From the NCBI GenBank assembly GCA_003452395.1, contig DMOI01000045.1, positions 14,481 to 78,480 on the forward strand: a DNA stretch of 64,000 nucleotides. The letters run 5' to 3'. Source of the DNA: Clostridiales bacterium. Lineage in GTDB: Bacteria > Bacillota > Clostridia > Lachnospirales > UBA12420. The translations under genes were made by a program, and so were the position numbers. The notes beneath the pieces are model-generated. The model was not told where the DNA came from, made no database searches, and was given only the letters and a program-made list of their open reading frames with translations. Each line of letters starts with the position of its first letter. Within the stretch, counting starts at the first letter, position 1. Below, in pieces: positions 35,111 to 44,276 of the stretch.

Positions 35111-35617
35111 ATAAAAGAATTACTAATAAACGAGCAAATAAAAGCCAAAGAAGTTAGACTTTTTGATCAAAATGGAGAATCAGTTGGGGTCATTCCTATA
35201 AAAGATGCTTTACAAAAAGCTGAGGAAGTTCAACTTGATTTAATAGCTATTTCTCCTACTGCTCAACCTATAGTTTGCAAGATTATGGACTATGGCAAAT
35301 ATCGTTTCGAGTTAATTAAAAAAGAAAAAGAAGCTAAGAAGAAACAAAAATTAATTGTTATTAAAGAAATTAAAATGTCACCTAGCATTGAGAAACATGA
35401 TATTGATATCAAAATCAATAGAGCTATTAAATTTTTACAGGATGATTGCAAACTAAGAATATGTGTTCAATTCAAAGGTCGTGAAATGGCTCATAGAGAC
35501 ATCGGATACAAAATTCTTAAAGCTTTCATGGAAAGTATCTCTGAGTATGGAGTTAACGACAAAGCTCCTATGAATGAAGGAAATAGTTTAGTAATAAATG
35601 TAGAACCTAAAAAGTAA
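35111..35617 (+). CDS. infC: Translation initiation factor IF-3 (AUA start)
   Basis: A 168-residue IF-3. The N-domain begins INEQIKAKEVRLFDQNGE and the linker/C-domain has KIMDYGKYRFE and IKMSPSIEKHDIDIKI. No ATG, GTG or TTG exists before INEQI: the codon 7 bp after GGGGG (35099-35103) is ATA at 35111, so translation starts at AUA. Rare start codons allow IF-3 to limit its own synthesis. First gene of infC-rpmI-rplT. Confidence 0.93.
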   Translation: MKELLINEQIKAKEVRLFDQNGESVGVIPIKDALQKAEEVQLDLIAISPTAQPIVCKIMDYGKYRFELIKKEKEAKKKQKLIVIKEIKMSPSIEKHDIDIKINRAIKFLQDDCKLRICVQFKGREMAHRDIGYKILKAFMESISEYGVNDKAPMNEGNSLVINVEPKK

Positions 35618-35679
35618 TTTATTTGATAAGTTCAGAATTATTCTGTTTTTATATATAACACAATAAAGGAGGAGTATTT

Positions 35680-35877
35680 ATGCCGAAATTAAAAACTTCT
35701 AGAAGTGCAGCAAAGAGATTTACAAAGACTGGTACTGGCGCTTTTAAAAGAAATAAAGCTAATAAAAATCATATTTTGACAAAAAAGAGTTCAAAAAGAA
35801 AAAGAGGATTAAGACAATCTGGTCTTGTAGATGCAACTCAACAACACACAGTTAAGAAAATGTTACCATACGCTTAG
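35680..35877 (+). CDS. rpmI: 50S ribosomal protein L35
   Basis: A 65-residue, very basic protein with the family pattern PKLKTSRSAAKRFTKTGTG and HILTKKSSKRKRGLR. Ribosome site GGAGGAG. Between infC and rplT, as usual. Confidence 0.98.
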   Translation: MPKLKTSRSAAKRFTKTGTGAFKRNKANKNHILTKKSSKRKRGLRQSGLVDATQQHTVKKMLPYA

Positions 35878-35883
35878 TAAGCT

Positions 35884-35920
35884 GAAATTTGAAAGTGGAG
35901 AGTTGAAAATTAAAAACAAT
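35884..35920. repeat. Heptamer-like repeat between rpmI and rplT
   Basis: TTGAAAGTGGAGAGTTGAAA, related to the GTTGAAA arrays. One arm only. Confidence 0.55.
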
Positions 35921-35944
35921 TAAAATAAAAAGGAGTGAATATAA

Positions 35945-36304
35945 ATGCCAAGAATAAAAGCGGCAGTTAATGCTAAAAAAAGACATAAAAAGATATTAAA
36001 ACAAGCAAAAGGTTATTGGGGAGCTAGATCTAAACAAGTAAGAGTTGCTAAAGAAGCAGTTATGAAGGCTCTAGATACAGCTTTTTCTGGAAGAAAACAA
36101 AAGAAACGTGAATACAGAGCTTTATGGATAGTAAGAATAAACGCAGCTACTAGAGAAGCTGGTATGTCTTATAGCAAATTTATGAACGGTTTAAAATTAG
36201 CAGGCATCGAGATAAATAGAAAAGTTTTAGCAGATATGGCAGTAAGAGATGAAGATGGTTTAAAACAATTAATAGAAACAGTGAAAAAACAACTTACTAA
36301 GTAA
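35945..36304 (+). CDS. rplT: 50S ribosomal protein L20
   Basis: A 119-residue L20: PRIKAAVNAKKRHKKILKQA, GYWGARSKQ, LWIVRINAA and SYSKFMNGLKLAGIEINRKV. Binds 23S rRNA and, in Firmicutes, the infC leader to control the operon. Ribosome site AGGAGTG. Its stop codon lies inside the terminator shared with the converging histidine kinase gene. Confidence 0.98.
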   Translation: MPRIKAAVNAKKRHKKILKQAKGYWGARSKQVRVAKEAVMKALDTAFSGRKQKKREYRALWIVRINAATREAGMSYSKFMNGLKLAGIEINRKVLADMAVRDEDGLKQLIETVKKQLTK

Positions 36305-36312
36305 GCTGTTTT
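36286..36312. terminator. Bidirectional terminator between rplT and the histidine kinase gene
   Basis: AAAACAACTTAC-TAA-GTAAGCTGTTTT with T runs on both strands. It includes the end of rplT; only 9 bp separate the two convergent coding regions. Confidence 0.8.
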
Positions 36313-36313
36313 T

Positions 36314-37651
36314 TTATTTATGTATGTTAGAAAATTCTATATTTATATTTTTCATATTTGTTTCTAGTTCACTTTCTTTTATGCCTACTAATTCTTTATT
36401 TTCCAGTCGTACAAATAATGTTGTTCCTATACCAACTTCACTTTCAGCCCATATTTTACCATTATGAAGTTCTACTAATGATTTTGATAGTGCAAGTCCT
36501 ATACCACTGCCTTCTTTTTGTTTGACTAATGAGCTATTTACTTGCACAAACCTTTGAAATATAGTTGTTATTTTTTGTTTTTCTATCCCGGCTCCTGTGT
36601 CTTTTACAGAAATTAAAATATGTGTTCCTTCGTCTTTTATAACAACTTCTATTTTTCCACCATTAGGAGTAAATTTTATTGCATTAGATAATAAATTCAG
36701 CATTATTCTTTCTATTTTTTCTGGATCACATGCAATTATTTTTTCTTCAACATCTGTATCAAATAAAAGAGCTATTCCATTTGCTTTTGCATATTCAACA
36801 ACAGAGATTGATATTTCTTCTATAACATTAACTATATTATAATTTCCTAAATTTAGATTGTAATACCCTGCTTCTATTTTTGTCATATCTATTAAGTTGT
36901 TTACAAGTCTTAATAATCTATATCCATTTTCTTTTAGCATTTTCAAGTACTTTTCTTCAAATTCGCCACTTTGTTCAATTACTTGTAAGGTTGTTAATAT
37001 TACATTAATAGGTGTTCTTATTTCATGTGATATATTTGAGAAAAAATCGTTTTTCTTTTTTTCCTGTTTTACTACTTCCACTAACTCAGATGATATTTTT
37101 TTCATTTCTGTTATATCAAAAACAACTCCAATTACTCCAGAAATCTTATTTTTTCCTGTATATACAATATCTTTCTTTATTATATAATCTCGTGTGTCTT
37201 CTGTAAAAAGATCCGTGCTTAACTCATAAACTTGCATACCCGGGTTATTGGTTAAATCCGTGCCTAATCGTTGCCACTCACTTAAAACTTCACTTTCAAC
37301 AATTTGTTCTATCTTCTTTTTTATTATATCTTTTCGGCTTTTTTTTACTAAGCTCTCAAATGCTTTGTTACACTCAATATATTCACCTGAGTATTTTTTA
37401 TAGTAAATAGGATATGGTATATTATTTATTATTGTACTAACTAATCTTTCAAAATTTGCTGATTTTCTACCGTATAAAGTGTAAGATAAAATTAATAATG
37501 AAACTAAAATAATATCAAAAATTAAATTTTCCAAGATATTATTTTCTAAATTCAGATTAACATAACCTATATATTTAATTATAAAAACTATAGTTGCCAC
37601 TAACCATAAAAGCATTATGCCTTTATTTTTTGTAAAATAATCGCCACACAT
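36314..37651 (-). CDS. PAS-domain sensor histidine kinase
   Basis: A 445-residue membrane kinase: two transmembrane segments (about 12-32 and 42-62), a PAS domain (about 70-185, ending GVVFDITEMKK), HisKA with the phosphorylated His in SHEIRTPINV and a HATPase domain with NLLSNAIKFT (N box), DTGAGI and GSGIGLALSKS. No response regulator is nearby, so it is an orphan, as sporulation kinases often are. Start at 37651 after AGGGGG. Confidence 0.9.
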   Translation of the reverse strand: MCGDYFTKNKGIMLLWLVATIVFIIKYIGYVNLNLENNILENLIFDIILVSLLILSYTLYGRKSANFERLVSTIINNIPYPIYYKKYSGEYIECNKAFESLVKKSRKDIIKKKIEQIVESEVLSEWQRLGTDLTNNPGMQVYELSTDLFTEDTRDYIIKKDIVYTGKNKISGVIGVVFDITEMKKISSELVEVVKQEKKKNDFFSNISHEIRTPINVILTTLQVIEQSGEFEEKYLKMLKENGYRLLRLVNNLIDMTKIEAGYYNLNLGNYNIVNVIEEISISVVEYAKANGIALLFDTDVEEKIIACDPEKIERIMLNLLSNAIKFTPNGGKIEVVIKDEGTHILISVKDTGAGIEKQKITTIFQRFVQVNSSLVKQKEGSGIGLALSKSLVELHNGKIWAESEVGIGTTLFVRLENKELVGIKESELETNMKNINIEFSNIHK

Positions 37652-37670
37652 AGTAAGCCTTTGCCCCCTA

Positions 37671-40067
37671 TTACTTTGAAACGTTATTATCAAATTTTTT
37701 AAGCTTTTCTACAACTTTTCCATAAATCGAATCCTTTTGATACCTTCCTTTTTCATTTTTCTTGCCTGCCGATAGTCCTGTAAGTATTTCTATGCCTTCA
37801 TCAACATTTTTTACAGGATATATATGAAATTTTTTTTCTTTTATCGCCTGTATAACTTCTTCCTTTAACACAAGATCTTTTATATTTTGGTTAGGTATTA
37901 TAACTCCTTGATCCCCTGTTAGCCCCCTCTGTTTACAAAGCTTATAGAATCCTTCCACTTTATGAGTGACTCCTCCTATTGGTTGTATCTCTCCCCATTG
38001 GTTTATAGACCCTGTCACTGCAATATTTTGCTTTATTGGTGTTTCTGAAAGGCTTGAAAATATCGCATATAATTCAGTACTCGAAGCACTGTCTCCATCT
38101 ATTCCTGAATAATTTTGCTCAAAAGATATTCGACAAGAAAGGGCTAATGGTATATCTTGAGCAAACTTTTGCCCTAAATACCCAATAAGAACCTGTACTC
38201 CTTTATTGTGTATCTTACCGCTCATATCGGCTTCCTTTTCTATATTTATAACTCCCGCCTTACCCATATATGTTGTAACAGTTATTCTAGTTGGCTTGCC
38301 GAACGTATAATCACCCGTATCAAGAACTGCAAGTCCGTTAATTTGTCCTACTTTTTTGCCTTTTGTATCAATCATTAGCATCTCTTCTTCTATCATTCTA
38401 TCAAGTTTTTCTTCATATAAATTCGATCTTTGTTCTTTTTCAAAAATTGCTTTCTTTACATGTTCGTCTTTTATTAAGTTACTCTCATCAAACCCGGCCC
38501 AAACACTAGCCTCCGAAAGTATTTGCGCAATCTCATCAAATCTAGTAGACATTTTATTTTGATGTTCAATTAATCTAGACGAATACTCAATAACCCTTGC
38601 AACTGCATATTTATCAAATGAAACAATCTTTTCTCTCTCACAAAAACCTTTTATAAATCTAGCCATTTCCATTATATTTTTATGTGATTTTTCTATTTCT
38701 GTGTCAAAATCTACTTTAATTTTGAATAACTTACTAAAATCATCATCATTATCAAAAAGCATATGATACAGATAATTATCTCCAATTAATATAACTTTTA
38801 AGTCTACTGGTATTGCCTCTGGTTTTATAGTAGATACCGCAACTGTTGCAAACTGGTCTCTAAGACTTTCTATCGTAATTTCTTTTGTCTTTAGAACACG
38901 TTTTAATGCTTCCCATGAATAAGAGTTTTTCAAAATATCACTTGCTTGCAATATAAGATATCCTCCATTTGCTTGCTGTAGTAATCCTGACTTTATTTTA
39001 GTAAAATCAGTTGTTAGATTACCAAATTCATTATTATACTCCACTTGTCCTATAAGTTTATTATACGTAGGATTAAAATCAAGTATAACAGGAGCACCCT
39101 TTGTCTTAGTATTATCGATAAACAAGTTGACTTTATATTTTGCAAGTATTGCTTCTCTTTTTTTAGGTTGCCATGGCACTTGCTGAACATTACCATCTTG
39201 CACTTCATCTTCCTCATCAACTAATTCTTGAATATTTTCCAATATATCTTCTTTTAAGTTTTCCAAAAATTTGATAACTTTATCATGTTCTTTATATTTT
39301 TCTTTCATATCAATTATATGATGCCCTACAGCAAATAGACCTATCTCATAATCCAATTTTTCTAGATTAGACCTTGATTCTTTATCTAATGCCTTTATCT
39401 TTCTAGTAAGTTCTACTGCTTCTTTTTGTATTATTTGAGAATTTCCTGTTATTTCATCCTTTTTTTCTTGTGTCAACTCTTCGTACTGTTCTTCATTTAT
39501 AACTTGTCCTTCAAGTAACGGCATAAAGTATATACCTGAATTACTTGTTTTAACAGCAAACCCCATTTCTTTAGCCCGCCTTGTTATTTCTTCCATTAAT
39601 TTGTCTTTTTTTCCGTCATGTTTGCATAAAACTCTATTCTTTTGATTTTGATACTCTTCTTCACCAAAAGCTTTTTTTATCTCTGACATAAGATCTTCTA
39701 TAAACTCTTCTATATCTTTTTTAAATATCCTGCCCTCACCCGTTTTAAAACTTATTGCCTGGGGACATTCTTTGTTTTCGAAATTATATACGTAACACCA
39801 ATCACATGGAGCATCCTTTTTCGAGGCTATCTGACTTATATATGTTTTAGCATATGTGGTTTTACCTGTTCCACTAGGTCCTGCTATGTACAAGTTGTAA
39901 CCTTTCATATTTATTTTCATACCAAATTCTAAAGCCTTTTTAGCTCTTTCCTCACCGATAACTCCAATATAAGGCTTTAACTCATCTGTAGTTTCAAACT
40001 TTAATTCTCCTGGATTACAAATGTTTTTAATTAAATCTTCATAAACTAGTTCTCTGAATTCTTTCAA
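37671..40067 (-). CDS. Lon-related ATP-dependent protease (AAA_32/YcbZ type)
   Basis: A 798-residue protease with Walker A GPSGTGKT near residue 82, a long helical insert, and a Lon-type catalytic domain with the nucleophile in DGDSASS and Lys in GGVTHKVEGFYK (Ser-Lys dyad). The N-terminal domain is of the AAA_32 kind, not the classical Lon N-domain. Start: TTG at 40067, 8 bp after AGGGG; the frame opens ten codons earlier at GTG. Likely a cytoplasmic or membrane-associated quality-control protease. Confidence 0.9.
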   Translation of the reverse strand: MKEFRELVYEDLIKNICNPGELKFETTDELKPYIGVIGEERAKKALEFGMKINMKGYNLYIAGPSGTGKTTYAKTYISQIASKKDAPCDWCYVYNFENKECPQAISFKTGEGRIFKKDIEEFIEDLMSEIKKAFGEEEYQNQKNRVLCKHDGKKDKLMEEITRRAKEMGFAVKTSNSGIYFMPLLEGQVINEEQYEELTQEKKDEITGNSQIIQKEAVELTRKIKALDKESRSNLEKLDYEIGLFAVGHHIIDMKEKYKEHDKVIKFLENLKEDILENIQELVDEEDEVQDGNVQQVPWQPKKREAILAKYKVNLFIDNTKTKGAPVILDFNPTYNKLIGQVEYNNEFGNLTTDFTKIKSGLLQQANGGYLILQASDILKNSYSWEALKRVLKTKEITIESLRDQFATVAVSTIKPEAIPVDLKVILIGDNYLYHMLFDNDDDFSKLFKIKVDFDTEIEKSHKNIMEMARFIKGFCEREKIVSFDKYAVARVIEYSSRLIEHQNKMSTRFDEIAQILSEASVWAGFDESNLIKDEHVKKAIFEKEQRSNLYEEKLDRMIEEEMLMIDTKGKKVGQINGLAVLDTGDYTFGKPTRITVTTYMGKAGVINIEKEADMSGKIHNKGVQVLIGYLGQKFAQDIPLALSCRISFEQNYSGIDGDSASSTELYAIFSSLSETPIKQNIAVTGSINQWGEIQPIGGVTHKVEGFYKLCKQRGLTGDQGVIIPNQNIKDLVLKEEVIQAIKEKKFHIYPVKNVDEGIEILTGLSAGKKNEKGRYQKDSIYGKVVEKLKKFDNNVSK

Positions 40068-40081
40068 GCATTCCACCCCTT

Positions 40082-40531
40082 TTAAAAATTTATCCACATA
40101 ATTATTGCATCTTCTGTCGGTCTAGTATAGTAGTTTTTCCTTATTCCCTCATTTTTAAACCCCAACTTTAAATAAAAATTAATTGCTACTGTATTTGACC
40201 TTCTAACTTCAAGCGTTGCTGTATTTATACTCTTATTTCTGCAGAATTTAACAAGATACTTCATCAAAAAAGTTCCCGCTCCATTATTTTGCATACTAGG
40301 AGCAATACACATATTTGTTATATGGCATTCGCTAGTTATATCCCAAAAGCCCACATACCCAATTAAACAATCGTTATACTTTGCAAGAAAATAATATACA
40401 TTTTCGTGCTCCATCTCACCCTCAAACATTTTTTTTGTCCATGGATCAGTAAAACATTCCTCTTCAAGTAATAATATATCATTTATATCATTATTTGTCA
40501 TCTTTTTTATTAAAATTTCTGAAAGTTTCAT
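40082..40531 (-). CDS. rimI: Ribosomal protein alanine N-acetyltransferase RimI-like
   Basis: A 149-residue GNAT acetyltransferase: ILLLEEECFTDPWTKKMF, acetyl-CoA loop MQNNGAGTFLMKYLVK (Q/RxxGxG/A) and LEVRRSNTVAINFYLKLGF. The family acetylates S18 or related proteins. Start at 40531 after AAGGAG. Lies in the usual tsaB-rimI order, separated from tsaB by a palindromic element. Confidence 0.9.
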   Translation of the reverse strand: MKLSEILIKKMTNNDINDILLLEEECFTDPWTKKMFEGEMEHENVYYFLAKYNDCLIGYVGFWDITSECHITNMCIAPSMQNNGAGTFLMKYLVKFCRNKSINTATLEVRRSNTVAINFYLKLGFKNEGIRKNYYTRPTEDAIIMWINF

Positions 40532-40568
40532 ATAAATGCTCCTTAAATCCATTATAACATCTCACCAT

Positions 40569-40688
40569 ACCTGTCATTGCGAGGAGGTTCTTTCGACGTG
40601 GCAATCTCATCTTTTAAATTATTCTATTGTGTAAGTATTTCCCTTTAAAGATGAGATTGCTTCGTCGTTCCTCCTCGCAATGACAGGT
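40569..40688. repeat. Palindromic element family A, copy 3 (between tsaB and rimI)
   Basis: 120 bp with ends ACCTGTCATTGCGAG / CTCGCAATGACAGGT. Very close to copy 1 in both arms (GAGGTTCTTTCGACGTGGC). Confidence 0.85.
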
Positions 40689-40708
40689 GAACACTACATC
40701 CCTCACTA

Positions 40709-41389
40709 TTATTTTTCTGCTTGTGATTTTTTTATATAAAAGGGATTTACAAAGATATCTTTTGTTTCTAATAATTCTTTATTCTCTAAAACATATTTTA
40801 TTAAATTACCTGCTTTTTGAAAGTTATTATTATTATCTGCAAATTCATATTCTATATCATGAAATCTTTCATTGATATACTCCCTATAGCTCGTAATTCC
40901 ATCCCCTATAAATATTATCTTTTCATTCATACTATTTCTAATAAATATCTCAAAATCATCTATATCCATCAACTCATAATCTGAAATTCTATTTAACTTA
41001 TTAGTATTTTTGTACAGAGCGGTATATATTTTCCTACCCTTTGCATCAATTATAGGACAAATCGCTCCTTGATAGCTACCAATTTCTATGGCTAGTCCAT
41101 CTAATGTAGTAATACCTATAACAGGCACATTAAGTAGCTCACCAAAAGTATTTGCAACTGTAACACCTATTCTTAACCCCGTAAAAGAGCCAGGACCTTT
41201 TGCTACTATAATTAGGTTAATATCTTTTTTATTTATATTAGAACTTGAAATTACCTCATCAATAATAGGTATAAGAAGCTCCGAATGTGTCAGTCCTTTG
41301 TCAATATTTTTCTCTACCGTCACACCATCCTCTGTACCTATCGCCACAGAACAAATACTTGATGCCGTATCAATCGCAAGTATATACAT
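40709..41389 (-). CDS. tsaB: tRNA threonylcarbamoyladenosine biosynthesis protein TsaB
   Basis: A 226-residue ASKHA-fold protein: MYILAIDTASSICSVAIG, HSELLIPIIDEV and GPGSFTGLRIGVTVA. It pairs with TsaD and TsaE to make t6A37 in ANN-reading tRNAs. Start at 41389 after AAGGGAG. tsaE and tsaD are not in the window. Confidence 0.94.
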   Translation of the reverse strand: MYILAIDTASSICSVAIGTEDGVTVEKNIDKGLTHSELLIPIIDEVISSSNINKKDINLIIVAKGPGSFTGLRIGVTVANTFGELLNVPVIGITTLDGLAIEIGSYQGAICPIIDAKGRKIYTALYKNTNKLNRISDYELMDIDDFEIFIRNSMNEKIIFIGDGITSYREYINERFHDIEYEFADNNNNFQKAGNLIKYVLENKELLETKDIFVNPFYIKKSQAEK

Positions 41390-41419
41390 TATATTCTCCC
41401 TTCGTTTACCTTCTAACTT

Positions 41420-41977
41420 TTAATTATATTTATTCATAGCTTTAGCATTTCCTTCTTTTATAATCAATTCAATTGCATCACATGCATTTGTAGTTGCTAT
41501 ATTTATCAAATCTTGTTCTTCTTTTCTAAAAGGGCTAAGTACGTAGTCCGCTAAATCCCAGTTTTGAGGTCTTTCCCCGATTCCTACCCTTATTCGTGAA
41601 AAGGTATCTGAACCAATTTTATTTATTATATCCTTCATTCCATTATGTCCACCTGAGCTTCCTTTTTCTCTAATTCTTATTTTTCCGACTTCTAGACTAA
41701 TATCATCATATATAACAATGATATCCTCTGTTGTTAATTTATAAAAACCAAGTATTCCTTGTACACTATCTCCGCTCAAGTTCATAAATGTAAGTGGCAT
41801 AACTAAAATGACTTTTTCGTTTCCTATCTTTCCTTCTCCTATTATAGCCCTAAACTTCTCTTTATCTAATTTTATTTTATTAATACTAGCCAACTTGTCT
41901 ATAACTTCAAACCCTATATTATGCCTTGTTCTATCATACTTGAGACCCGGATTACCTAATCCAACTATAATGTACAC
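41420..41977 (-). CDS. pth: Peptidyl-tRNA hydrolase
   Basis: Frees tRNA from prematurely released peptidyl-tRNA. 185 residues. IIVGLGNPGLKYDRTRHNIG contains the catalytic His; TFMNLSG, DDISLEVGKIRIREKG and GGHNGMKDI follow. Start: GTG at 41977 (MYIIVGLGNPG), 8 bp after GAGG; another GTG three codons upstream overlaps the ribosome site. 17 bp after the beta-helix gene. Confidence 0.96.
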   Translation of the reverse strand: MYIIVGLGNPGLKYDRTRHNIGFEVIDKLASINKIKLDKEKFRAIIGEGKIGNEKVILVMPLTFMNLSGDSVQGILGFYKLTTEDIIVIYDDISLEVGKIRIREKGSSGGHNGMKDIINKIGSDTFSRIRVGIGERPQNWDLADYVLSPFRKEEQDLINIATTNACDAIELIIKEGNAKAMNKYN

Positions 41978-41994
41978 TACCCTCACCTCACTTG

Positions 41995-42720
41995 CTATTT
42001 AAGTCTCACTCTCGCTTTATCATATACCACCATTTCCCTATCTTTCATTTCTAGCATTTTTTCTTTTGCAATAAAGCCTTTTACTTTAGTCATCGGACCT
42101 ATCCATGTATATTTTCCTATAAATGTCCCTGGTAAGGTAGTGCAGTTTGCGCCTATTCTAGAATGATCCCCCAAAACACATCCAAAAAAATCCAGTCCTA
42201 AATCGAAAAGTTCATCAGCATTTTTTACTGTAATATTTCTTTGATCAAATCTTCTATTAGCAAGTATCGAGCCCGAACCCACCCTGGCACTATCACCTAT
42301 TATTGAGTCTCCTACAAAGGTAAAACTCTGCACTTTAGCATTATCCATTATTATACTATGTTTCACTTGTGCACAATGTCCTATTGTACAATTATCTCCT
42401 ATTATTGTGTATGGTCTTATAAAGGCACCCGGCATTATTGTGCAATTTTCTCCAATTATTGAAGGTCCCTCAATTACTACATTTGGATATATTACTGTAC
42501 TTTCTTCTATCATACATTTTCCAGTAATCACAACATTTTGTCTGTTTTTCATTTCTTTAAAGTCTTCGCTAAAAAAATTTATATTAATAGTATCTTCAAC
42601 ATACTCTTGTAATTTTTTCATTACCTCCCATACATGGGTCATATCATTAAATAAGCATCCATGTTTATAATCTTCTAGACTTTCAAAATAATAGTTAAAA
42701 TTAGAACCTTCATTTTTCAT
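41995..42720 (-). CDS. Left-handed beta-helix protein (GlmU acetyltransferase-domain-like)
   Basis: A 241-residue protein with a helical N-terminus (1-60) and then hexapeptide repeats (about 65-225): VIYPNVVIEGPSIIGENC, GAFIRPYTIIGDNCTIGH, VGDSIIGDSARVGSGS, SRIGANCTTLPGTFIG. It resembles the C-terminal half of GlmU or archaeal sugar-1-phosphate nucleotidyltransferases, but has no nucleotidyltransferase domain. It sits next to pth where glmU-prs usually precede it; the separate uridyltransferase domain is 3.6 kb upstream (46319). Acceptor and donor not proven. Confidence 0.8.
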   Translation of the reverse strand: MKNEGSNFNYYFESLEDYKHGCLFNDMTHVWEVMKKLQEYVEDTININFFSEDFKEMKNRQNVVITGKCMIEESTVIYPNVVIEGPSIIGENCTIMPGAFIRPYTIIGDNCTIGHCAQVKHSIIMDNAKVQSFTFVGDSIIGDSARVGSGSILANRRFDQRNITVKNADELFDLGLDFFGCVLGDHSRIGANCTTLPGTFIGKYTWIGPMTKVKGFIAKEKMLEMKDREMVVYDKARVRLK

Positions 42721-42742
42721 GTTTCTTCTCCCTTGTTAATAT

Positions 42743-44134
42743 CTATTTATTAATGGTATATGGATTATCTATTGTACCTTCTCCCCCAGTTATATATACA
42801 GACTCATCAATATTTATAGCTGGTCTTGCGGGAAAGTTAGTAAATGCATCTGCTTGACTTATTATTCCACTTAAATAATAAACATAGTAAATTTTTGTAG
42901 TAGAATCATTTGGTTGTGTAATTAACCACCAGTCTGCATTTATATCAGTAGTGGTAATTAGTTCACCCAATCTAAGTAATCCAACATTTGCCGAGATAGA
43001 TTCAACCTTATTTTGCTCATATTTAACTTGCTCTATCGACTTTTCTACTTTTTTATCGGGATTATTACCGACTTTGTCATATTGTGATGATTTTTTTGGA
43101 TCTTTTGCAGGAGCCATATATCCAATATCTCTTATATACCAATCTGATAATACAATCCAGTGTTTATTTTCTAGATTTTCATAAAATACTGTATTTAGAA
43201 AATTAGCTATATTATATTTATCTTTCGGATTATACGAAGGTATATTTCTTGTATCAAATCCTTGAAACCAGATAGCACTATTGCATACAATTTTTGTAGT
43301 AAGATTAGTATTTACATCAACAATTCTCCACGAAAACCCTGAATATGTAATGTACTCCCCTGAGTGTCTCGTATTGAGTTTTTCCCCAGTTTTTGCAATA
43401 GACTCTTGTTTTAACTTATAAGGCGAAGCTTTAGTTCCTTCTCCCGATTTTAAAGAAATAGTATTAGAAATTTTTATTACAGGAGTTACCCCATATTTAC
43501 TATCAATTGGTGCTACATTAAGTTTCCCATCGTTTGATATACAATATGCTTGATTAAGAGCATACGAAGGAGCAGACATTGTCCAATTGTATTTCGATAT
43601 ATTTAATATGCCTTTATACTTTATATACTCATCTTTAGTAAGCATTCCTATGTTATCCGTCACCGAATTATTTGTACCGTCCTCATTTTCCCTCCAAATA
43701 AATGTTTGGGGAATCAAAAGTGCTTTATTGTTTAATGTTTTATAGTAGGTTTGGTTTAACCAAACTCTTAAATAACTCAGATCATACTCATTATTATCTT
43801 CATAGTTATAATTTAGTATGGCAATAGGGTCTGCTGAAATAAGTACAATACCATCATCTGCTTTATTTAAAATTATCCAATTATTTCCACTAAACCAGAT
43901 GTAAGAACCCACTTCTTTGTCTTTTATATATATACTATTTTTATTTTCAACTTCAACTTGGTTTTGCGTTGTTCCTGTTTGATTTGTCTTATTTCCTTCA
44001 ATTTCATCTACATTTTCAATATTTGTTGCAGGATTTTTCATAAAATTTAGAACTAGATAACTTATTGCAATTAATACAATAACTAAAATACAACCCAAAA
44101 CAATCAATTTTTTAGATTTATCACTTGTCTTCAT
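42743..44134 (-). CDS. Membrane-anchored protein with two DUF6273-like domains
   Basis: A 463-residue protein with an N-terminal anchor (about 9-31), a Thr/Asn/Gln linker and two related domains (about 70-245 and 255-463), each starting near SYIWFSGNNWIIL or YITYSGFSWRIV and containing LNxxFY-type segments. The second ends DWWLITQPN...FPARPAINI and TIDNPYTI, which lines up with the end of the prepilin protein at 21284. It lacks the NNY codon run, so it looks like a non-diversified relative. Presumed surface exposed. Confidence 0.75.
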   Translation of the reverse strand: MKTSDKSKKLIVLGCILVIVLIAISYLVLNFMKNPATNIENVDEIEGNKTNQTGTTQNQVEVENKNSIYIKDKEVGSYIWFSGNNWIILNKADDGIVLISADPIAILNYNYEDNNEYDLSYLRVWLNQTYYKTLNNKALLIPQTFIWRENEDGTNNSVTDNIGMLTKDEYIKYKGILNISKYNWTMSAPSYALNQAYCISNDGKLNVAPIDSKYGVTPVIKISNTISLKSGEGTKASPYKLKQESIAKTGEKLNTRHSGEYITYSGFSWRIVDVNTNLTTKIVCNSAIWFQGFDTRNIPSYNPKDKYNIANFLNTVFYENLENKHWIVLSDWYIRDIGYMAPAKDPKKSSQYDKVGNNPDKKVEKSIEQVKYEQNKVESISANVGLLRLGELITTTDINADWWLITQPNDSTTKIYYVYYLSGIISQADAFTNFPARPAINIDESVYITGGEGTIDNPYTINK

Positions 44135-44217
44135 TATCTCATCACCTTTCTTGTAATAAATATACTATTTAGTCTATTCTATCATTTTGAAAATGATTTG
44201 ACAATATAAATTTACAA

Positions 44218-44276
44218 AAAAAAAGAAGGCGTCCTGAAAGGTTTACACTTCAAAGACCCAACCTTCTGTTTTTTTA
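44218..44276 (-). terminator. Terminator after the DUF6514 gene
   Basis: Minus-strand outer stem AGAAGG/CCTTCT with partial inner pairing, followed by TTTTTTTT. Confidence 0.65.
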
